Source: Branchiostoma floridae
Taxonomy: Eukaryota > Chordata > Leptocardii > Amphioxiformes > Branchiostomatidae
Direction: 5' to 3'
Assembly: GCF_000003815.2 (NCBI RefSeq)
Contig: NC_049981.1
Location: 3,550,666 to 3,614,665, forward strand
DNA: 64,000 bases
The position numbers and the translations under genes were made by a program. How positions within the stretch are numbered: position 1 is the first letter of the stretch; each line of letters starts with the position of its first letter. Positions 52,701 to 58,922 of the stretch are shown here, in pieces. The notes beneath the pieces were generated by a model, which saw nothing but the letters and a program-made list of their open reading frames with translations, made no database searches and was not told the origin of the DNA.

Positions 52701-55357
52701 ATATTGACAGCTGAAATATCATTTATTGCGATTTTTCGTGTGACTTTGAACAGGCGTTTTGCTGCGGTCCAACAAATAGCAGCTAGCAGTGATGTTAAGG
52801 CTATAACATAATCTATGTATATAACGGAAATCACTTTGTACTCTAGTTTGTGAAAAGCTGACACAAAATTTTAACCTGATACGATAAGATTGATTATGTA
52901 CTGCTCTACCCCGATAAATATGACCATATAAGTATATTGGAATTTGATATAGCTATATTTTAACTACTACGATGGCCACATCTGCTATAACATGCCATGA
53001 AGGTAGGTTTAAAAGGCTTGCGGCAGGAAGGATAAGACAAGAAGGGCTTGATCCATGCATCCATTGAAAATGCATCCATTGAAACCAAACGAATGGTTGA
53101 AAGACCCGCTTCTCCCGTCTCAAAGCTGTCTCGCACCAGCAACAAAACATGCCAGCCTTTTTATGGTCGGCTATTAGGAAGATACATACATGTCTCGATC
53201 CGCCATGGGCCCCCTATGTGATGAAATAATGAACAGACTTTCTGCATTTCACACCCGTATTTACATAGCTGATTGTGAAGAAAACATTTTACTTCTTTCA
53301 TTGCTTGTGAGATGTGTATCTGCATAATTGCAATATGATGTTGCACATAATGCCTACTATATTTTAGTTTTACGTTGCTAAACTGTATGTCGTCAGGCCA
53401 CTTCAACCAAAATCTTAAAAATTTGCATAATTTTCACTTCAATATGTACATCTCTGGCAAAGATACCTACATGCTAAATATTATAGAAATCTGTTGTTCC
53501 TATGTTCCGTTATTTTTATGATACTTGAGATTATGACCGGAATGCCACTGCAGTTCCAGAGGAAACTGCTGGGGAGCCCACAATACATCACTTACGTACA
53601 CAACAAGCTATCTGCCACTAAAAAATCAAGACCATAACAGGTGCAGATCAAAAGATACAACAAATCGAGGTTTTGCTGCAGTACCAAGGTCAGGGGGCCC
53701 CAAATCGACCCTGGCCTTTGTCTTCATAACACGTATCCACCTATCGAATGTAATTATAATCCATCCAGAAGTTCTAAAGTTCTGCTGACAACAAAATTGC
53801 GGACACACACACAGCCAGAAACACAGGCACACAAAAAACTATATCCTTAGTTTTCATGGAGGTAACAAAATAGCGAAAGAGAGAATCCCTACCTACCTAT
53901 GCTTTTGCAAGACCGTAATCAGAAACACTACATATTTCTCTTCTCTCTTTCTGTATTACTTATGCGACATAGCCACCCTTACATTAGTTACAAGGCTAAA
54001 GTTTTTGTAAGAATGGTTTCTTCAAAACGTTGATGTAGTCTCACAAACCAGGAATTATACCATATTAGTTATTGTATATCATGACACATAACAAAATTTC
54101 TCGTCTTGTTTTCAAGCAGAGAACGGTATCAATATCAGATGATTGATGTTTTTAAACATCGGTCTGACGTGTTCTTTTCTCCGTGCCCGAAGAACCGAAA
54201 AGGTCATGCTATGCAGTTGGAGGCACACCCAACTCACAAACAGCTCCTTACCATATTCAGACCTAACTGAAAGGGGAATGACCTACAGTTGGAGGCACAC
54301 CCAACTCACAAACAGCTCCTCATCATATTCAGACCTAAGAGGACTCAGTCACGCACAAACTATAAAAAGTCGTAAAAGTCTGCTGGAGGCACACCCAACC
54401 CGCAAACAATGGCTCCAACGGGTATTGGCCTTATATGGCACGAGTAGTGCGCCTGGGATGTTGATGCAGCTTTTTTACACTTCTACGTCGACAAAAGAGA
54501 CACAATAGTAAAGGCGGACAGTGGGCAAAATTTTCATCCATAATTGAAAATTAGTTTGAGACGTTTTGAGAACACGTTGAATCATTTCGAGAGATAAACC
54601 AAGATCTATGCTGGGCTCGACCTCCGGTCTCTTCTTGAAAAGAGCATGTCGAGCTTAATTGCATTTGTGGCAAGATGCACACAAATTTTTCCTGCACTTA
54701 AAGATCTACGGCGTGTCTGCCTGCTCCAAAATCTGTCGGATTCCCGATGAGTTCGTACGCAGGTGGTGCTTACCACTTGCGGATCCCAAAAGATTGCCAA
54801 CGTTTTGGCACGTAGATGACACATATTTACACGTACGGCGGGTTGTGCCCTTACTTTTAGCAGGGTCAAGCAGTCGGGGTTTTTTTGCTGATAGACTTAT
54901 CATTTGATATCACTACTACTATATCTGTTCAAACTAAACTAATTGCTCTCTTAACTGTGCCACAAGAACCATGTATAGTTTTACCTGATGTGGCATTTGA
55001 GAAAAAAATGAAGCCATGAAAAAAAAAATTGACTGGTAGTTGACTGCTAATGAGTCTTTACTCGATTTTTCTCACTTCAACCAGGTGTATACGAAAGAAT
55101 TGGAACCTGAATTCGGTTTGAAAGGTAAAAGGTGGTTGAAGGAGAGGGATGGGCCCCGCTTTCCAATACCGTATCCAAGACACAGTGGATAACAACCCAC
55201 TGCCCCTACGTCCTCACATGACGGCTATGTGACTACCTTTACTTTTACCACAGCTAGTTTGTTCACAATAACGTTAGAGCCTACCTTTTACATGTGCTGC
55301 AGAGAGAAGAATGATACAGCAGGTCAACCTGACCACAACACCGACCCGTGAAGCCAT
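13616..55357 (-). CDS. Giant modular secreted/surface protein (discoidin, FAMeT, sushi, EGF)
   Basis: Multi-exon gene of 40 recognised coding exons, about 7.05 kb coding and about 2,350 residues, running from a signal-peptide exon (ATG at 55357) leftwards. Known families: discoidin/F5-8C modules bind glycans or phospholipids, sushi and EGF modules mediate protein contacts, and FAMeT-like domains are common in invertebrate extracellular proteins. Seen: every module starts and ends in phase 1, splice sites are GT/AG, and no stop occurs in any exon. Order: SP, F58C x3, GBL, EGF, F58C, GBL, sushi, F58C x2, FAMeT, sushi, F58C x3, FAMeT, sushi, EGF, EGF. No transmembrane or stop-bearing exon was found left of 13616, so the C-terminus is missing or undetected. 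A second promoter splitting this into several genes cannot be excluded. An adhesive or immune-lectin-like role is inference. Confidence 0.75.
14417..14539 (-). CDS. EGF2 exon (calcium-binding type)
   Basis: 123-nt exon, phase 1-1. With the G from the preceding sushi exon it begins DIDEC, the calcium-binding EGF consensus. It continues [22 protein letters not shown] and ends NCT, with six cysteines in EGF spacing. Confidence 0.9.
14755..14949 (-). CDS. Sushi3 exon
   Basis: 195-nt exon, phase 1-1. It encodes a complement-control (sushi)-like module: [21 protein letters not shown], then DGSW and a final Cys. It has seven cysteines, more than the canonical four. It closely resembles Sushi2 (33905-34099), and both follow a FAMeT module. 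Confidence 0.85.
15323..16044 (-). CDS. FAMeT2 module (two exons)
   Basis: Exons 15793-16044 (252 nt) and 15323-15514 (192 nt), both phase 1-1. The second exon carries [20 protein letters not shown] followed by WTDPHP, the hallmark of farnesoic-acid-O-methyltransferase-like domains (Pfam Methyltransf_FA). The first carries [16 protein letters not shown]. The name is historical: such modules in multidomain extracellular proteins have no shown methyltransferase activity, and I infer a structural or binding role. Confidence 0.8.
16538..17586 (-). CDS. F58C9 discoidin-like module (three exons)
   Basis: Exon A 17402-17586 (185 nt), B 16880-17032 (153 nt), C 16538-16679 (142 nt), phases 1-0, 0-0, 0-1. 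Exon A has the first domain Cys, [11 protein letters not shown] and WLQ at the end. Exon B has [17 protein letters not shown] and YKVQYST. Exon C has [12 protein letters not shown] and ends with EIVGCNT, which carries the closing Cys. Confidence 0.88.
17590..18749. other. Intron between F58C8 and F58C9
   Basis: No exon seen. A poly-G tract lies near 17709-17720. The part at 18600-18720 resembles intron sequence beside F58C7 (31400-31490), a sign of shared duplication. Confidence 0.5.
18750..22906 (-). CDS. F58C8 discoidin-like module (three exons)
   Basis: Exon A 22728-22906 (179 nt), B 22206-22355 (150 nt), C 18750-18891 (142 nt), phases 1-0, 0-0, 0-1. The B-C intron is 3.3 kb because a 3.1-kb piggyBac-like element sits in it. 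Exon B has [17 protein letters not shown] and YSKDRISW. The latter is shared only with F58C7, marking these two as nearest relatives. Confidence 0.88.
18951..22090 (-). mobile_element. piggyBac-like foldback element (non-autonomous)
   Basis: Bounded by TTAA at 18951-18954 and 22087-22090, the piggyBac target-site signature. The termini share GTCTGTAAAAACCA and then differ (GCATAGGGTGGCC at the left, CAAAATCAAAAAAAG-type at the right), so the ends can be told apart. The same two ends bound the element at 23313-29207 in reverse order. The arms at about 18990-19870 and 21175-22045 are long inverted copies. The interior has about 200-bp units, pointing one way on the left and the other way on the right, plus a (GGAA)n patch at 20097-20132. 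No transposase is inside. Confidence 0.7.
22910..23312. other. Intron upstream (5') of F58C8, no exon seen
   Basis: A+T-rich intronic sequence between the F58C8 exon A and the second piggyBac-like element. Nothing else is recognised. Confidence 0.5.
23960..24250 (+). repeat. 124-bp satellite, short array (about 2-3 units)
   Basis: Units beginning with CTCCTCCAAT at about 23978, 24101 and 24225 match the main 124-bp array at 25850-26996. Confidence 0.8.
24605..25780 (+). repeat. 401-bp tandem satellite, about 2.9 units
   Basis: CCTGACGGGTTTCTGCC recurs at 24605, 25006 and 25407, exactly 401 bp apart, with near-identical sequence between. A diverged extra copy starts near 27187. The short open frames on both strands recur at 401-bp intervals and are repeat shadows. 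Confidence 0.9.
25850..26996 (+). repeat. 124-bp tandem satellite, ten units
   Basis: CTCCTCCAATGTT-type motifs start at 25866, 25990, 26115, 26240, 26364, 26488, 26612, 26736, 26860 and 26984, so the period is 124 bp (two gaps of 125). Units are highly similar and very G+C-rich. All three minus-strand frames stay open for 360-430 codons because 124 is not a multiple of three. I regard these as non-genic. Confidence 0.92.
27074..27760 (+). repeat. Dispersed satellite-associated segments
   Basis: A segment reading CAAAAAAGTGCT, TACAGGGTGTCTGACCATGT recurs at about 24508, 27079 and 27719. Between the last two lies a diverged 401-bp-type unit (about 27187-27490). This shows repeated shuffling of cargo inside the element. 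Confidence 0.6.
27776..27990 (+). mobile_element. tRNA-derived SINE
   Basis: The head has a pol III A box (TAGTCCAGTGGTTAG, from 27786) and a perfect B box GGTTCGATCCC (27830-27840). A non-tRNA body follows with GTCCTTAGGACAGGACGTTA. The acceptor-stem halves do not pair, so it is a SINE rather than a working tRNA gene. It sits just upstream of the piggyBac ORF. Confidence 0.7.
28016..29149 (+). CDS. piggyBac-family transposase, C-terminally truncated
   Basis: 377-residue ORF. The N-terminus is acidic (residues 1-60: [19 protein letters not shown]), as in piggyBac proteins. Residues about 112-377 fit the DDE_Tnp_1_7 domain: [28 protein letters not shown] (first catalytic Asp about D265), KPTKYGYC, and [15 protein letters not shown] (second Asp about D360). 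Family members are usually 500-600 residues with a third Asp and a C-terminal Cys-rich domain. Here the frame stops in the terminal repeat and both are missing. The start at 28016 is the first in-frame ATG giving the acidic leader. It is probably inactive, or would need helper transposase. Confidence 0.88.
   Translation: MASGDDEEIEEDIEMYLREAAVAERAEAAGANGTVGQNIAGEVDSDDSDDFDLYSVTKQVRGARVGEFSRRNKARGRAERPWASVSAGEVHPYKPQKFRAPGPVGPRRAEDNRNELSFFLEVLDQYLIRYIVRCTNRYARQRRRVFRKERRSRWSPTSTTELKAFLGCMICAGYTYQPRLDLYWSDDDDVGCTLMKRTFPSHRFRQILRYLHYSPEGFCPPGSERLKSFKAREKLDRVMKVRKVMERVSRNSCRARHVGEHLVVDEATVAFRGRHSLRRYNPSKPTKYGYCLRALAETDGYILSDEVCGGRADPEDMSPDERCMHGIGDEYVSPLDLKPARVVNRLTMPFQGCYRTVYCDSYYTGVQLADYLFTKDT
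29315..30165 (-). pseudogene. CR1-like non-LTR retrotransposon reverse transcriptase relic
   Basis: Open frame 29315-30103 encodes the C-terminal half of a reverse transcriptase: [11 protein letters not shown] (catalytic YADD changed to YADH), [32 protein letters not shown] and QRRALRI, typical of CR1/L2-type elements. Just upstream (about 30105-30160) the SGVPQGG-like motif is broken by a frameshift in a poly-C tract. The 5' part is absent. It lies in an intron of the modular gene and is inactive. Confidence 0.82.
30195..30400 (+). mobile_element. tRNA-derived SINE (second family)
   Basis: It has a B box GGTTCGAATCC (30232-30242), then a body with GGGAAAGGCAATTTACACGA and GTAAATGAGTATCTAGCTGC, sequences typical of marine deuterostome SINEs. 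It abuts the truncated 5' end of the CR1-like relic, suggesting clustered insertion. Confidence 0.65.
30400..31522. other. Intron, no exon seen
   Basis: A+T-rich intronic DNA with unremarkable frames. The portion at 31400-31490 is similar to 18600-18720 near F58C8. Confidence 0.5.
31523..32645 (-). CDS. F58C7 discoidin-like module (three exons)
   Basis: Exon A 32470-32645 (176 nt), B 31933-32082 (150 nt), C 31523-31664 (142 nt), phases 1-0, 0-0, 0-1. Exon A has [17 protein letters not shown] and IGQWLQ. Exon B has [17 protein letters not shown] and [11 protein letters not shown]. Exon C begins VFPGN and ends at the closing Cys codon plus Asn-Ser. It is closest to F58C8. Confidence 0.88.
32650..33904. 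other. Intron with a repeat-family copy
   Basis: Holds an interspersed repeat at 33060-33330 (separate entry). No exon is recognised. Confidence 0.5.
33060..33330 (+). repeat. Interspersed repeat copy (GATATTTGGCATGTGG family)
   Basis: It contains TAATGATATTTGGCATGTGG and GGGCCCCCTGGTGTGTGACT. It is matched in reverse orientation at 53640-53850 and is distantly like parts of 2870-3925 and 5040-6125. Confidence 0.6.
33905..34099 (-). CDS. Sushi2 exon
   Basis: 195-nt exon, phase 1-1, with [34 protein letters not shown] and NGSW. It is near-identical in layout to Sushi3 and likewise follows a FAMeT module. Confidence 0.87.
34483..35031 (-). CDS. FAMeT1 module (two exons)
   Basis: Exons 34771-35031 (261 nt) and 34483-34674 (192 nt), both phase 1-1. 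The first has [20 protein letters not shown]. The second has [29 protein letters not shown] and [10 protein letters not shown]. It is a paralogue of FAMeT2 and keeps the same internal intron. Confidence 0.82.
35032..35695. other. Intron between F58C6 and FAMeT1
   Basis: A short triplicated unit, AGCTGGTGCC with GAAAGCTGGTGCC, lies at about 35208-35245. No exon is present. Confidence 0.5.
35696..37749 (-). CDS. F58C6 discoidin-like module (three exons)
   Basis: Exon A 37574-37749 (176 nt), B 36233-36382 (150 nt), C 35696-35852 (157 nt), phases 1-0, 0-0, 0-1. Exon C is 15 nt longer than the usual 142 nt because AACACAAGT is repeated at its 3' end, moving the donor and adding five residues. The A-B intron carries the Tx1/L1-like insertion. 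Exon A has [18 protein letters not shown]. Confidence 0.88.
36593..37439 (+). mobile_element. 5'-truncated Tx1/L1-like non-LTR retrotransposon insertion
   Basis: Flanked by a perfect 15-bp target duplication AAATCTTCTCCACGC (36593-36607 and 37425-37439). The open frame 36647-37291 encodes a retrotransposon ORF2 C-terminus with the zinc-like motif [21 protein letters not shown]-repeat, an AATAAAG signal (about 37407) and a poly-A tail (about 37418-37427) follow. Its orientation is opposite to the host gene. The intact duplication indicates a fairly recent insertion. Confidence 0.88.
37750..38145. other. Intron between F58C5 and F58C6, no exon seen
   Basis: A+T-rich intronic sequence with no recognised element. 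Confidence 0.5.
38146..39187 (-). CDS. F58C5 discoidin-like module (three exons)
   Basis: Exon A 39018-39187 (170 nt), B 38520-38666 (147 nt), C 38146-38290 (145 nt), phases 1-0, 0-0, 0-1. Exon A has [20 protein letters not shown] and IGQWLQ. Exon B reads [17 protein letters not shown]. Exon C has [11 protein letters not shown]. Splice sites match the other copies. Confidence 0.88.
39190..39737. other. Intron between Sushi1 and F58C5
   Basis: A+T-rich intronic sequence with nothing recognisable. Confidence 0.5.
39738..39920 (-). CDS. Sushi1 exon
   Basis: 183-nt exon, phase 1-1, beginning [19 protein letters not shown]. It is 12 nt shorter at its N-terminal side than Sushi2 and Sushi3, and lacks the DGFPG leader and one Cys (CDS in place of CDC). 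It has [12 protein letters not shown] and [13 protein letters not shown]. Confidence 0.85.
40145..40235 (-). pseudogene. Relict F58C exon A
   Basis: Resembles the start of discoidin exon A ([10 protein letters not shown] equivalent on the minus strand, then a diverged serine-rich stretch) but lacks the second half. An in-frame TGA follows about 14 codons in. No splice sites match. It lies between GBL2 and Sushi1, where a further F58C module probably once stood. Confidence 0.6.
40236..41248. other. Intron segment with CCAAT/ATTGG inverted motifs
   Basis: Contains CAGCCAATCAG, GTGATTGGCTG and ACGTGATTGGC between 40520 and 41050, matching similar sequence at 44260-44350 beside the paralogous GBL1 exon. 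A 32-bp direct duplication (AACTATGATTGTCCAGATAT) is at 40325-40385. Confidence 0.45.
41249..41701 (-). CDS. GBL2 galactose-binding-like module (single exon)
   Basis: 453-nt exon, phase 1-1, acceptor TTCCACAG and donor GTGAGG. It has [57 protein letters not shown] and [10 protein letters not shown]. The alternation of a variable-loop start, a DGN-like acid patch and RYWRF fits the discoidin/F5-8C fold, but it is an intronless lineage separate from the three-exon copies. Confidence 0.83.
41702..42192. other. Intron between F58C4 and GBL2
   Basis: No exon or repeat recognised. Confidence 0.5.
42193..43884 (-). CDS. F58C4 discoidin-like module (three exons)
   Basis: Exon A 43718-43884 (167 nt), B 43150-43296 (147 nt), C 42193-42334 (142 nt), phases 1-0, 0-0, 0-1. 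Exon A is the shortest and starts right at [10 protein letters not shown]. Exon B opens with [17 protein letters not shown]. Exon C starts with IFPGNTDQ. Confidence 0.88.
44042..44164 (-). CDS. EGF1 exon (calcium-binding type)
   Basis: 123-nt exon, phase 1-1. With the G from GBL1 it begins [12 protein letters not shown] and continues [18 protein letters not shown], ending NCT. It has six cysteines in EGF spacing and the DxDE calcium signature. Confidence 0.9.
44383..44829 (-). CDS. GBL1 galactose-binding-like module (single exon)
   Basis: 447-nt exon, phase 1-1. It has [68 protein letters not shown] and [11 protein letters not shown]. It is a paralogue of GBL2 and shares nearby intron sequence with it. 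Confidence 0.84.
44830..45225. other. Intron between F58C3 and GBL1
   Basis: No exon or repeat recognised. Confidence 0.5.
45226..46543 (-). CDS. F58C3 discoidin-like module (three exons)
   Basis: Exon A 46362-46543 (182 nt), B 45827-45973 (147 nt), C 45226-45370 (145 nt), phases 1-0, 0-0, 0-1. Exon A has [20 protein letters not shown] and [16 protein letters not shown]. Exon B has [17 protein letters not shown] and YKLQYSTDG. Two overlapping donors, GTAGTA and GTAAGT, 3 nt apart, follow exon C; either keeps phase 1. Confidence 0.88.
46544..48445. other. Large intron between F58C2 and F58C3
   Basis: About 1.9 kb, A+T-rich. Short frames on both strands around 47340-47650 and 48100-48330 have no recognisable domain. 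Confidence 0.5.
48446..49938 (-). CDS. F58C2 discoidin-like module (three exons)
   Basis: Exon A 49757-49938 (182 nt), B 48840-48986 (147 nt), C 48446-48587 (142 nt), phases 1-0, 0-0, 0-1. Exon A has [20 protein letters not shown] and [10 protein letters not shown]. Exon B opens [17 protein letters not shown] and has [10 protein letters not shown]. Exon C starts VFPGSTTR and ends EILGCNS. Confidence 0.87.
50227..52186 (-). CDS. F58C1 discoidin-like module (three exons, first cut by the gap)
   Basis: Exon A from 52008 to at least 52186, its 5' boundary lost in the N gap. B 50623-50772 (150 nt), C 50227-50368 (142 nt). Exon A has [20 protein letters not shown] and IGQWLQ. Exon B has [17 protein letters not shown]. 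Exon C has [18 protein letters not shown] and EILGCNSS. It is the first domain after the signal peptide in this model. Confidence 0.85.
52187..52514. other. Assembly gap (328 N)
   Basis: Run of N. It hides the acceptor of F58C1 exon A and most of a SINE-like sequence that appears at its right edge. Confidence 0.99.
52515..52600 (-). mobile_element. tRNA-related SINE fragment at the gap edge
   Basis: The minus strand reads GTGGCCTAGCGGTCTGCGGC followed by GCTGGTGCAGAT, a tRNA-like A-box head. The B box would fall in the gap. Confidence 0.45.
52601..53639. other. First-intron sequence, no exon seen
   Basis: A+T-rich with no recognised domain. A short direct duplication, ATGCATCCATTGAAA, is at 53055-53085. 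Confidence 0.45.
53640..53850 (-). repeat. Interspersed repeat copy, reverse orientation
   Basis: Reverse-complement relative of 33060-33330, sharing CAAGGTCAGGGGGCCCCAAA and CAGAAGTTCTAAAGTTCTGC. Confidence 0.6.
54214..54420 (+). repeat. 72-bp tandem repeat, two full units plus a partial
   Basis: GTTGGAGGCACACCCAACTC recurs at 54216 and 54288, with a diverged partial at about 54384. The unit is 24 codons long, so a repeated peptide frame is open on the plus strand. I see no family for it. Confidence 0.65.
54421..55284. other. First intron, unassigned
   Basis: Opposing open frames at 54606-54907 are the two strands of one segment. A short FWHVDDTY stretch on the plus strand recalls a reverse-transcriptase active site, but the neighbouring sequence does not support it. 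Confidence 0.35.
55285..55357 (-). CDS. Signal-peptide exon of the modular gene
   Basis: 73-nt coding exon: ATG at 55357, 24 codons plus one base (phase 1), donor GTAGGC. It encodes MASRVGVV, then a hydrophobic core ([14 protein letters not shown]), a good eukaryotic secretory leader with a likely cleavage site after the SAA-type residues. Its phase fits the phase-1 modules exactly. The region to its right is G+C-rich and promoter-like, but no TATA box is evident. Confidence 0.85.
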
Positions 55358-56362
55358 CCTTGTAACGGGCGCGCTCTTCAGAGCCCACGGGAGCAGACGC
55401 TTCCGAGCGCGTGCGACTGCTGTCTCTGGTCCGGTCAACGCGCTTCTTACGTCTTTACTGTTCTTTTCTTGTTCCTTTTAGGATGCTAGATCCAAAAATG
55501 TGAAGACAAAAATTTTCCTCTGGCGAAACAACGCCACGTCAGACGCGACACCCTGTGCCTCTCCCGACGTCTGTTGTCAAGTCTGGCACCTGCGCAACGC
55601 AAACACAAACATCTCTAGGTCATAAAACCAAGGACGAGTCTACAAGAATTTCGGGAGGATCTTAATCTATACATTACTAGCAAAACAGCAGAATAAATCG
55701 ACAGTCTCTGTCCGTAGTGTATTCAAGCTCCTATTACTTAGTAATCACCCTTTAGTTCTAGAAGTGAATTGTCATTTTTCCTCAGTTCTTGTTGTTTCCA
55801 ATATTTACTCTGTGATGTTTTTTTCTGTCGCCTGGCTATAATTACGCTGCTCGTTTCTAGGTGTCGACACGAGCTGCGTGTTTTGTACATGGTTTATGAT
55901 TCAGTTTGCATTATGAACGATGGAAAGGAGAAAGGTACAAAAGTCTGCCAGTCAGGTGGAAATAAGTAGAGGGGCAAAACACGTACATGTTTTTCTACCA
56001 TTTCCATGCCATAACGCCATAACTATGATTTCACACATATTTGTAACTACACAGGTCCGTTAGGTAGAATATTCCTCGTAACCTGCGCAACCGCCATCCC
56101 TGTTTGTGTGATATGTAATGTCATATTTATCCAGATGTATGCATGAGTATTTTATGGCACAGAGATGCTTATTCCCCGTCTGGGTCATGAAATATTCAAA
56201 CAAAAATTAATGTGGCGGCGCTAAGTTGTTGCAGGGCGATTTTACAACTTCTTCCCGAGGAAACATCTTACATTTGTCCAGATGCATGTATGAGGTTTTC
56301 ACAGCAATGATACGATACACAGAACTATGAATGAATATACTACAAATTACTATGCCATACTT
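55358..56362. other. Intergenic, upstream of the modular gene
   Basis: Probably includes the 5' UTR and promoter of the minus-strand gene near 55358-55460 (CGAGCGCGTGCG). No other gene is recognised. Confidence 0.4.
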
Positions 56363-56425
56363 GCGTGTGTGTGTGTTTTGTGTGTGTGTGTGTGTGTTTT
56401 GCGTGTGTGTGTGTGTGTGTGTGTC

Positions 56426-56480
<55 letters not shown>

Positions 56481-56509
56481 GCGTGTCTGTGTTCTTGCGT
56501 GTGCGTGTT
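56363..56509 (+). repeat. (GT)n microsatellite
   Basis: About 147 bp of GT dinucleotides with a few interruptions. The Cys-Val and His-Thr open frames across it are artefacts of the repeat. Confidence 0.97.
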
Positions 56510-58922
56510 TGAGTTACGGATGTGATCTCTAAACGGCAAATATAAGTTTAGGCGTTAATTCTACAACTTTGTGAGTCACCATTTTATATTTCTCAAGATG
56601 TAAGTCTAAGGTTTTCATAACAATGATACACAAAGTAACCCGGCTCATCAAATATTTAAAGGCCATTCAATGTGGTGGCGCGTTGTTGTTGCTGGGCAAT
56701 TTTACGATGTCTTATCAACATCTCGTATGTTTTTCTTTCTTGTAAACTTTAAGGTTGAAGAAGCTAGATGCCAGGGGTGTTTCTGCTCTTTTTGTTTGTT
56801 CCTATGATCCAACGCATGTTTTGCAACGACAGTCTACTATCGTTGCTTCTCGTCTTGTAAAGCTATAACGGCATAACCTGCAAGATGAGACACGCCCAAA
56901 AATGGAAAGGCATACTTACTAAGGCCTTTGTTACTGGATATATCGGGGATACAGATGCCCTGAATGCGGGTCCCTGATGTACCCACGATAGGAAAACAGT
57001 ATTGTGCGCGTGCGGAAGTTAGTGCCCGGGGCTTTAGTCCTGAAATTACAACTCATCTGAAATCTACATTTTTAGCGTCCAAAGTTAGTTTGATCGCGAT
57101 TATATTTCGCAAACATTAATCAATCCTTTTTTTTGTTTAACCCTTTCTAGACCGGCCTTTTTTCTGGAATTCCCGGGGTGGGGTGCTCTTTTGACTCCCA
57201 TCGTAATTTAAAAACAGCTGGGGTTAGGATCTCATTTGCCGGGAATGATGAACTCGTAGAAATGTAATTGTTTTGACTAAAATCGTCTAAATAGAGATTG
57301 TCAGTTATACTTGAAGGTATGGAACAAAATGTTGACTAATAAGGGTATCTTATTGATTTGTATGTCTGCCAAGTGTTCTGTTTCCAATGACGACGGCACT
57401 GGCATGAGTATGACATCAGAAAATAACGATATATGTCCGCCATTTTTAATTTTCTTAAATCATTTTTTCTACATATAATCCCAAAACCAAATGAAAGTGG
57501 ACTTAAAAGTTTATGAATGTGTTTTGTAGGAAAAAATAATTAAAGGGGCTGACGGATTTGTTAAAAGTAAAAATAACCTGATTTTATCATGCTATTGACA
57601 TGGCCCCCCATCTTGGATTATAACCAATGAAGTCTTAGAGAACTTAGCATAATTTTTAGCATTAATTTTTACTATACTTATCATATATGAACACAGGTAT
57701 GGTCTATCAATAAAACCTTGAAACCGCATCATGTAAGCAAACATTTATAAATTTGCCATGGAAACACGAAAAATCACAAACTAACAGTTTTATATTATCG
57801 TATTGTCGTTGCAAACAATATTTTAGAAAAGTCGCCACGGCGTCAAAGTTCACCCCCCCCCCCCTCGCCCAGATTGGGTTAAACCCGCATCTGGCGCTTC
57901 AGCCCGAGCGCAGTTTGCCCCTAGCCACTGTAGGCTCCTGGGAGTAGTCTGGGACAGAAGGCTGAGAAGCGTAAAATCTGGCCCAGCCAGGCACAGTGTT
58001 AATTACATCATTTTGGCAGGACTTGACAACCAACCTCCCAAACTGCTGGATTGGCCTAGAAAGACACACAGTGGTGTTTACTTTTACACTTCCAGTCTAG
58101 TAAAGTGTATCATTTTGACTCTAAACCAACACTACATGCATATATTATGAATGGAAATGTGTCACTTTTGTACTGTAGTTTCCTTATTTAAAAAAAAATA
58201 CTGCTTAGCTTCAGACCTAGCACAAAACCTTTCTTTATTCACCTACAAACAGACATTCAGTCACTAAGACTATCTACATGTATTCAACATATACTTATCG
58301 GAAGTTATCCATCTCCTGTTTTATATAATATATGTTGTCATTCCGTCAAAAGTTAGTGTACAGTATACAAAAAGGTGTCTTCAATTGGACATTGAATAGC
58401 ACCTAGACCCATACTCACGGTACAAGAGTCAATTGGTACACAATGCAAAGAAGATAGTAAAGAAAAAATATTCACTTGACTGTACAGTTCTTGGAATAAT
58501 ATTTCAGGCATCAAATAATCTCAAAACAGGAATTATTGAAAACAGGTATACATGTATGCCTTTTCAAGTTTCCATCCTTGTCATCAACATGATAAAAACA
58601 ATAACACATAGGTGATAGAGCGCATATAGAGCAGAAAATATTCAGCAACAAGTACAAACACAACGTACATCATCAAAATCATTATATAGAAACAATTCAG
58701 CTTATACATGTCAATTATTGTGATCTCCGAGCACCATCTCTTTTGTGCAGCCTGTCTAGATATAAATGTACAATCATTGTGATACCATTTGTCCAAGGGA
58801 GGGTAAATTACTTTGATAGGCATTTGTGTCATTTTCTAAATAGACAAAAAGAACAGAACAGTGCAAGCAAGTCAGAATCTTTGTCCAAATTGACACATAT
58901 CGGTAATGATTTGTTTTAGATT
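56510..58922. other. Intergenic; 3' flank of the P2X7-like gene
   Basis: No confident gene. A poly-C run lies at 57852-57863. The part right of about 58100 may be 3' UTR of the minus-strand gene ending at 58923. Confidence 0.4.

Noticed and set aside
54606-54907. Reverse transcriptase relic (FWHVDDTY motif)
   Set aside because: The motif is short, the spacing is wrong for a YxDD core, and no neighbouring RT motif is found.
56207-56539. His-Thr and Cys-Val repeat proteins
   Set aside because: They are translations of a (GT)n microsatellite.
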